A stretch of 64,000 bases of DNA, from NCBI RefSeq assembly GCF_000346465.2, contig NC_034014.1, forward strand, positions 23,198,522 through 23,262,521, in the 5' to 3' direction. The position numbers and the translations under genes were made by a program. This document shows, one piece after another, positions 57,001-64,000 of this stretch. The notes below the pieces were generated by a model. That model was not told where the DNA came from. It saw only the letters and a list, made by a program, of their open reading frames with translations, and ran no database searches. The stretch is from Prunus persica (lineage: Eukaryota; Streptophyta; Magnoliopsida; Rosales; Rosaceae). The stretch's first letter is position 1. The number at the start of each line of letters is the position of its first letter.

Positions 57001-59257
57001 TGTTCTGTAGGCTATATTTGCTGTGATTTTGTCATGTCTTAGCCATTTTTTAATCTATAAAGATTTCTATCTGGCACGTACCATGTCCCAGCAGTACTCT
57101 CTTAGACATACTACACAGTGCATGGTTATTTATTCCTCTGATTGCATTTCACCAGTAATTTATGCTTACATTAGCTAAATTCTTTTGGAAGTTCATCTAT
57201 TGTAATGAATAAGATCATACAGGCATTAGTTGTCTTCCAACCTACCTTTTTTGAGTGCTTTTGGTCAGTAACAGGTAATTTGATGCACATTGATTTCTAT
57301 CTTGTTATAGTTAGGAACTGGAGGGGATAAACTGTTGAAAGCATCTCTTGGTTCAGTAGATTTCATCACCTCACTTTGTAGATCGGAGGATGCATCAAAA
57401 AAGATCAAGGAAGCTGTGAATGCATCTTCTTATGGAACTGAATTTGTTCGTGCTGCTCTTTCAGTCAACGAAAAGGTGAGGTTTCATCAAAAAGGTTTTA
57501 CTTGTGCACTGGTGTTCAAAATTGATAACTATACATAATAGGAGCATATGTTGACAAGCTAAACAGGATTGACACTTTATGAAATTTTGTTTGTTTATCA
57601 ATTGGAGCACCCATATTCCTATTTTAGGGTTTCTTTTAGCCTTTTCTAGGGATGCAAGCTGATGGATCACTAAATTATCACGAGTCTATGCAGGTAACGC
57701 TGATTCACCTTGAGGACAGGCCTCGACCTGGGGTCTCGGATGTCATAGAAGAGTTACGAGATGAAGCCAAGCTCCGTGTAATGATGCTGACTGGTGACCA
57801 TGAGTCAAGTGCATGGAGAGTTGCAAATGCCGTAGGTATCAATGAAGTTTATTCTAGCCTGAAGCCTGAGGATAAGCTGAGTCATGTTAAGGATGTCTCA
57901 AGGGATATGGGTGAGTTTTGCAATTGTCAATCCTTATACATGCCATTTGAAATGATTTACACAATCCTTGCCATTTTTTTAAGTCTCTCCGAGGTTTAGC
58001 AATAGCATAGTCTATGACTAGATGTTTACAATCTTTATCATTGGAGTTAGCAGAATGAAAATGCTGAGGAATTTGTTTATCGCTTCCACTTTGTTTCAAT
58101 TCATTACTAGTACATAGTCTAGTTGAAAAATTCTCTTCCATGATTTCTAATGCTTTGCTTCTAATAAATTCCTAACAGATCGTCATTTGTCAAAAACAAG
58201 GATTTGACATTTTTCATGCGTACAAGCCATTATACAACTTCATACATTTGTATGCAGTCATCAATATATGCATGTCCTGCATGCTTTTTAACTATTATTA
58301 CTCTGAGAATCAATAAGAGAAATCACATTTGCATGATGTATTTTCACCGAGAATGTCTTTTCTTCTTGTTTCTCCTGTCATGCTCATATCTTTTCCCATT
58401 TTCATTTCAACTATGCAAAAATAAAGTCATATCTTCACATCTTTATCAGAAGTTTTGTAGCTCAAAAGATTCAGGGGTTTTACTACAGGTGGAGGTCTGA
58501 TAATGGTGGGTGAAGGTATTAATGATGCTCCAGCACTTGCAGCAGCCACTGTGGGGATAGTCCTTGCCCAACGTGCTAGTGCAACTGCCACAGCTGTTGC
58601 AGATGTATTGTTGCTGCGGGACAATATATCGGTTGTACCATTCTGTATCGCTAAGTCTCGCCAAACAACTTCCCTGGTACGTGCTATACCATTTATCCTA
58701 TCATGTGTTTGTTATTTTCTGTTCCTGACGTTATTTCCATTATGTACATGCAGGTGAAGCAGAGTGTAGGCCTTGCTTTATCTTGTATAGTTTTGGCCTC
58801 TCTTCCATCTGTTTTAGGATTTCTTCCCCTCTGGTTAACGGTATAAATCGATTTAATAGTTCATTCTCTGATACCTTATTGCTACTTCTTTTTCCATGTA
58901 GAGCATTGCAAGCAGTGGCATATTATAAGACATGTCTGTGCATTAGCATGTGATTGAAAGTTGTAGGCTTGCACCTTTTTCCTATCTGAACTCTTGGCTG
59001 CTCTCTAACTTTAGCTTCGGGTTTCATGATTGCTCTTCTTTGGTGACATGTAGGTTCTATTACATGAAGGCGGTACCCTTGTTGTTTGCCTCAATTCTAT
59101 CCGTGCTCTAAACCACCCAACATGGTCCTGGAGGCAGGATTTGTGGCATTTGGTTTGCGAACTGAAATCTAGACTCGTATTACCGAAGAAACTCAATACC
59201 AGCTCAAACACTGCCCAACCTGCAGTTGAGCAACTTCGGCACTCTCACCCCTTATAA
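54068..59257 (+). CDS. HMA1: HMA1, chloroplast P1B-type heavy-metal ATPase
   Basis: Thirteen exons give 825 residues (Arabidopsis HMA1 has about 819): 54068-54544, 54652-54802, 54881-55065, 55256-55402, 55500-55695, 56011-56123, 56268-56509, 56796-56901, 57311-57475, 57694-57910, 58489-58676, 58754-58840 and 59054-59257. All phases agree. The Ser/Thr/Arg-rich N-terminus is a likely plastid transit peptide. A histidine-rich run near residue 68-86 and the intramembrane SPC triplet (VAASPCALAVAP, near 402) replace the CPC of other P1B pumps and mark HMA1. Also seen are the A-domain TGE (EHLTGEIKPLE), phosphorylated Asp in AFDKTGTLTTG (near 445), the N-domain HP (GTTHPIGR) and the hinge VGEGINDAPALA. 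HMA1 in Arabidopsis sits in the chloroplast envelope and moves Cu, Zn or Ca; roles in copper supply to stromal superoxide dismutase and zinc export are reported. No break is seen. Confidence 0.95.
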
Positions 59258-60931
59258 TTCTTTTAGCAAGTTGGTATATAGCAAAGGACAAGGGCAAGGG
59301 CAAGCTAATCCAAATACATTTATGTATAAACAGGAGAACCGTCATAATCTCTTGTAAGTGAATATTATCTTGTCAAGAGTCCGATATTTAACCTGTAATT
59401 AGTTTTGGTTTCGGGTCGAATTGCCTAATTTGTCGACAGATCATTACAATTTCTTCTGTAAAGCTTCGGACATTCAATTTGTATGTTTAATTTAAACCCT
59501 AGAAAGCAATAAATCAGTCATTCAGAGAAGAGAAAAAAAGAAGAGACTTGGGGAGAAATTCATTGACCAAAATATGAAGATAGATCATCTTAAAGTTTAT
59601 AGAGAATTTTACAAGTTATAGTAAGTTGCGTAGAAAACTTGGCGACGGCTGAGATAGATAGTCATGTTTGACATGTTCCCATGTATTGCTCTCCAAACAA
59701 CCTGTTTTTTCGTTACCTAATCCAAACTTACAACTCAGTGCATGGAGCTGTCGCCTTTTGCTGACATGGTTCAACAACATAACGGGATAACGAAACTTGC
59801 ATGTTAATTTCTCGTTTTTAACTGCAAGTGCTTCTTTACCTACCAACTTTCCAACAAAATATCAACGTTTCAAAACCACAAATTACAACCGACTTATATC
59901 TCAAGTGGTCAAAAGAACATTTAACTTTATACTCCAGACCCTAATTTCATTTCTCCCTTTTCTCCAATATTGCCTGTCTCAAACAATAAAAAAATAAAAA
60001 TACAAACCACAAATTTTTGTCCCACCCGAGACCTTAATTTTGAGAAGAAATTTTTTTCCTTACCCAATAAGTAAACGTAGTGAATCGTTCTCCCCACCAA
60101 AACTGAAAAACGATAAAAAGAGGTTGCTTTTTTTTACTTGTTTTGCTTAGACTGGTCACGCACCTATTCTGTTGTATTATAGGGTAGGTACTAGGCCATT
60201 AGCTGTCACATAAACCCCCTGTATTTTCAGTCTGAAGAATCGTGGTTCAAGATTACTGAAATGGCCTCTACATTTTGTACGGACTTACCAGATAGAATTT
60301 CTTCTGTGTGGCAGACTCTTTTGGTTTGGTGGTTTTTGGGTCTTACTGCTTTTTAGTTTGGATCTTTAAACAGGTGGCTCAGAACTCAGTCAGAACCCTT
60401 TTTTCCTTTTACTTATTTCAGATTATATAACATAAGCAGGAAAAATAAACCCAAAATATTCAAGAGGACGAGAAATAAGATTGAAATTTCGGGGATTCTT
60501 TTTTTTTCTTCTTTTTTTTCTTTTCTTTTTTTAATGAAGTTGCATGTTGTTTTTCGATGAACAAGGCCCAAAAGTTCCCTTCCCTCTTGGATTGGATGCC
60601 CACTTTCAGACCTCTCTCTCTTCTCCAACACCATATCTTCTTCCTCATCTCAGTCTCTCTCATTACTCTCCCTCTGTACATTGACCATAATTATTATTTC
60701 CCCTAATAATTAAACCCAAAGAAAGCAAAAGGAAAAAAAAAACAACAGAAGCCCAGTTATTTTTCACTTCCCAGCTTCAACTTCCACCATATCTTTTTAT
60801 CATCATTTTTTTCACTAACTAGTCCAACTCCTCCGTCCAAAAAGCCCTTAGCTTTTGCATTGAGCTTCATTCATTCATTCCTTCACTGAATTAGAATTTC
60901 CCAAAAACTCCCCAACTTCTCATCAAATTTC
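59258..60931. other. Intergenic between convergent HMA1 and MYB genes
   Basis: Contains the HMA1 3' UTR (first 200-250 bases) and the MYB 3' region (CT-rich, 60590-60700). Short ORFs here are not supported by any family feature. No repeat with clear ends is seen. Confidence 0.55.
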
Positions 60932-61927
60932 TCACTCGATCCTGCTAACACCAATTCGCTTTACAGCAACATTCCTAAACCCATCGTTACTAGCTGCCTG
61001 CTGCATACATATCCCACTCTGCTCCAACCCCGCCATGTAGCTCCTCACCTCCTTCCGTATCATCCCCTGCATCACCGCCAACAACTCCACTGGTATATTC
61101 TGAAACGGAGCCCGAGCCGGAGCCGGATCTGGAACCGGATTCTGAATCGGAATCGGAATCGGAATCGGAATCGGAACCGGCGCCTGAGTCGACTCGGTTG
61201 CCGCCACCCGGTTCGACACCTCGCCCGAGTCAACCCCGGGCAGCGACAGAGACAGCGAAGTCGTAGGCTCCTGTTGTTTTTCGTTGTTACTATTGTTGTC
61301 GTTGGAAGACGACGTCGTTTCCGAGAGCGGCAGAACCCCTCCAGATCGCGCCACGGGTCTGTACACGTGGCACTCGGACAGAGACATAACCGGTACTATG
61401 CTGGAGTCGCTCATATCTGAACCGGACGGGCTACCCGGGCTCATGTAAAGCCCGGTGGAAACGGGCATGCCCGACCCGGCACTCACCGATCGCTTCAGCG
61501 GCGGCTGCTCATGGTCATGAAGGAAATGACCATCGTAGCCTCCGCTTCCACCTACACCTCCTCCGGGAAAAACGACGCCGATATCGGAGCACTTACGCTT
61601 GAGCGTGGAGTTCCAGTGGTTCTTGATGGCGTTGTCGGTTCGGCCGTTGAGGAGGCGGGCGATGGTGGCCCACTTGTTGCCGAAGCGGGCGTGGGCCCGG
61701 ATTATGGTGTCGTCTTCCTCTGGCGTGAAGGCACGGTGCTCCACCTGAGGGGAGAGCTGGTTGCACCACCGGAGCCGGCAGGACTTGCCGGACCGACCGG
61801 GTATCGACTTGCTGATCAGAGACCAGTTACGGGGGCCGTGCTTCTGTACCAGCCTCTGCAGAGCGTCGTCCTCTTCGGGACTCCATGGACCCTTTATCCG
61901 ATCCATATCTTTTCTGCTCACTGCCAT
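60932..61927 (-). CDS. R2R3-MYB transcription factor, MYB44/70/73/77 group
   Basis: Single-exon gene, as usual for subgroup 22. The start chosen is the second Met, [20 protein letters not shown] (61927), giving 331 residues; an in-frame Met four residues upstream is possible. R2 ([20 protein letters not shown]...WCNQLSP) and R3 ([20 protein letters not shown]...[10 protein letters not shown]) keep the tryptophan spacing of R2R3 proteins. C-terminal features include a Ser-rich patch, an EAR-type repression motif LSLSLPG and a run of Pro-Ile repeats (about residue 255-270), followed by a helix ([16 protein letters not shown]) conserved in the group. Arabidopsis members act in the nucleus in ABA, auxin and stress responses. 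The promoter lies to the right (61940-62500). Long + strand ORFs over this gene are shadows. Confidence 0.93.
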   Translation of the reverse strand: MAVSRKDMDRIKGPWSPEEDDALQRLVQKHGPRNWSLISKSIPGRSGKSCRLRWCNQLSPQVEHRAFTPEEDDTIIRAHARFGNKWATIARLLNGRTDNAIKNHWNSTLKRKCSDIGVVFPGGGVGGSGGYDGHFLHDHEQPPLKRSVSAGSGMPVSTGLYMSPGSPSGSDMSDSSIVPVMSLSECHVYRPVARSGGVLPLSETTSSSNDNNSNNEKQQEPTTSLSLSLPGVDSGEVSNRVAATESTQAPVPIPIPIPIPIQNPVPDPAPARAPFQNIPVELLAVMQGMIRKEVRSYMAGLEQSGICMQQAASNDGFRNVAVKRIGVSRIE

Positions 61928-63118
61928 CACAAGTACCAAGTCAATCTCTTATCTCTCTCTCTCAATTTATTTCTCTCCAATTTTGAATTTGAAGTTACGA
62001 AAATATTGAGATTTTTTGGTTTTGGGTTGGAGGAGGAAGAAAAAACAGAAAAGAGAGAGGGGTGAGGGGGCTTTTATAACAGAGAGTGGGAGGTGGGGTG
62101 ACCGGTTGAGCAGGTGAAAGGGTTGTTAGTGGTTTGGAGGTTTGGAGGTTTGTAGGGGTAAGCGGCACCGCTTGTTGGAGGCAATCGGTTAAATGGAGGA
62201 GGTTGGGGGGGTTTGGGATACAGCTGGCGAAGGGACACGCGTCAAATCCAGACTGCACTGATTTGCATAACATCACTCTCTTCTTCCTAGGCTTTGCTTT
62301 TCTTTTTTCTTTCTTCTCGCTTTATTTACTTCTTTAATGACAACGCAGAATGGAGCGTCTGCTTTACTCACAATTGAATTGAGTGCCTCTCTCTTTTAAA
62401 ATTTAAAAACGAAACTAAATTCAAGCTAATAGTTAATTTAATTAGCGCACATTTGGTTTTTTTTCTGTATAATTCACATTTAAAGAGGAATAATTTGACC
62501 ACTGCACTTGAATCAGGGACAAAATAATTACTTTTAACGACTTGGGTTACAAACTTTTTGGTGGGATTTAAATTGAGGCATCAAGTTGGGTACGACTCTT
62601 CGCGATGGGATTGGGAGCGTTATGGTTTTGCACGCATGCTTTTACTGTTGTGGAAGTTTTTTGTGGCAAAAGCCAAACACTTTCGAGCCATAAATTACGT
62701 CAGATTTTGAACTTTACTATATAAATAAAAAAATAAAGATAAATAAAATAATAATTGTTGAGGGATAACGATGAATGATAAGTTGATAACGGTTGGGTTG
62801 GGTTGGGTGTGAGTTTGACTGGGGAAAGCCAGGCTGTAGAGCATTTTCGTGTGTGGGATATTTTTATTTTCCTTTTCAAACATTAAAATTTAAAACAAAA
62901 TTATAAGAAAGGGCGGTTGAGGTGGCAGAAGACGACAAGAAAAGGCCGAATGGGAGCGCCAATGATTACGCGCCATCCCATCAGTCCAGGCTGTAAACCT
63001 GCCACCACCATCATCGTCTGATTCATCTCATCTCTCTCTCTCTCTCTCCTCCTCCTCCTTAACGGCCTCCCCCTCACCCACCGACATAACCCCCAAGCCC
63101 CTCTCTCTCTCTCCTTCT
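61928..63118. other. MYB upstream region and intergenic DNA
   Basis: CT-rich 5' leader (61940-61990), then unique promoter sequence. Bases 62300-62900 are AT-rich. CT-rich stretches near 63030-63060 and 63100-63125 precede the TATA box at 63124. No gene is seen. Confidence 0.5.
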
Positions 63119-63510
63119 CTCTCTATAAATATATATTACTCATAGAAATGTACGGAACACTCGCTAATCGCGATGATGATGAGGCTTCGAGCGAACTCCT
63201 AAGAAGCAGCACGCACTTTCTTTTCACCTTCCTCTTCCTCCTCTCTCCTCTGCTTTAATTAATTAAGTAGAGTTAATTAAACATAATTAACTACTCTAAC
63301 TTCAATTAGACTGTCATTAATTTTAAAGTTGAAGCTGCTGCTGAATCAAATCATCGATCACACGGGGATGCACGCACAGATTGAACATTGATTGTGGATT
63401 GATAAGGGGATTAAATTAATTAATGAGTGATTAAGGAAATGAAGGAAATGGAAGGGATGAAGAGAGATCTCCCCGTATCTGTTTCTGTTACTCGTACGTA
63501 GTACCTACTA
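63119..63510 (+). other. Possible 5' end of a gene leaving the window
   Basis: A TATA box (ctataaatatatatta, about 63123-63138) follows CT-rich sequence. About 25 bases on, a small ORF begins at 63148 (MYGTLANRDDDEASSELL..., 36 residues, stop near 63258), perhaps an upstream ORF. At 63439 a second reading frame starts MKEMEGMKRDLPVSVSVT and meets a good donor (ctc/gtacgt) at about 63493. The sequence is too short to name a family. It could equally be non-coding. Confidence 0.3.
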
Positions 63511-64000
63511 CCTAATTCTCTGTTTCTATCTGTATGGTTGTTGTGGAGGACCGGATGGGTTTTTTCTTTAAATAATTATCAGTTCAATTATTATTTTTTA
63601 ATTATAAATTATAGTTTAATATTAAAGCTTTGAATGACCTTACATAATATAGTGCCATGCAGCTGGTATTGCTTTCAAAAAAACATTCCACCACTCAGTT
63701 CCAACCAAGTTTAACGAAAGGAGAGTGCTTGCCTCTTTCAATACTCTTCTTTCTGTAATCACGATTTGACAAATGTGTAAAAAAATAATTCATTAAAAAA
63801 AATAAAAATTTACACATATGTTAAATTATTATTGATAAAAATATAGAAGTTCGTTTTTATATAAGTATTTTTCTTAAACGGAAGGCAATTTTTAACGTGT
63901 TTAGAGAAGAAAAAAAATTCATTATTTTCTTTACAAGCAAAATATTAATATCTTACATACAATGCTTAAATTTATGTGTGAGTGAAATACACATAACGTT
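63511..64000. other. AT-rich end of window
   Basis: No coding signal or named repeat is seen. If the preceding entry is a gene, this is its first intron. Confidence 0.4.

Noticed and set aside
61511..62065. 184-residue + strand ORF over the MYB gene
   Set aside because: Shadow of GC-rich MYB coding sequence; no domain.

Overview
The window is nuclear DNA of a flowering plant. Introns, CT/GA-rich 5' leaders, plant-only gene families and dense non-autonomous transposons all point that way. The families and repeats (a Cassandra element with a 5S-like LTR, AT-rich compact intergenes, the CrRLK1L cluster) suggest a Rosaceae genome, perhaps Prunus; that is inference, because no search could be run.

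Region 1 (1-24.0 kb) is a tandem cluster of malectin-like (CrRLK1L) receptor kinases on the + strand. Copy 1 is broken by several lesions, including a 2.1 kb PIF/Harbinger-type element carrying its own intact Myb/SANT-like ORF1 gene. Copy 2 (7458-9992) is intact. Copy 3 is intact except for a 1-base frameshift in its signal peptide. Copy 4 (21606-24026) is intact and more diverged, but carries patches nearly identical to its neighbours. A degenerate fifth kinase fragment lies between copies 3 and 4. The gap between copies 2 and 3 holds inverted-repeat MITEs, a 100-N assembly gap, and a nest of a defective Ty1/copia element with Cassandra insertions, one of them complete with a 5-bp target duplication.

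Region 2 (24-37.3 kb) is AT-rich and holds two secreted-peptide genes and a glucosyltransferase. The first peptide gene is a short canonical PIP precursor (minus strand, 25236-25487, ending SGPSRKGSGH). The second (36535-37206) is unusual: a signal peptide followed by eight tandem SGPSPGxG units of 22 residues. Between them lies a UGT84B-like UDP-glycosyltransferase, with an hAT-like element and a Pack-MULE-like element that appears to carry the EAR-motif end of an ERF repressor gene.

Region 3 (37.8-50.5 kb) has a broken FAR1/MULE transposase gene, a chimeric gene and an MRG gene. In the chimeric gene, two exons copied from the MRG gene precede three exons of a double Myb/SANT-like protein, and all five exons join in phase for about 600 residues. 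The parental MRG chromatin reader (45259-50438, 11 exons, 318 aa) follows directly. Both genes share a GC-AG first intron.

Region 4 (51-64 kb) holds a cinnamyl-alcohol-dehydrogenase-like gene with a 2-base deletion (minus), HMA1, a chloroplast-envelope P1B-type metal ATPase (+, 13 exons, 825 aa), and an R2R3-MYB of the MYB44/70/73/77 group (minus). The last kilobase has a TATA box and what may be the start of a gene leaving the window.

The strongest candidates for something new are the eight-unit peptide precursor (near a canonical PIP gene) and the MRG/SANT exon-shuffled gene. Exon models were built by hand from splice consensus, reading phase and family similarity.
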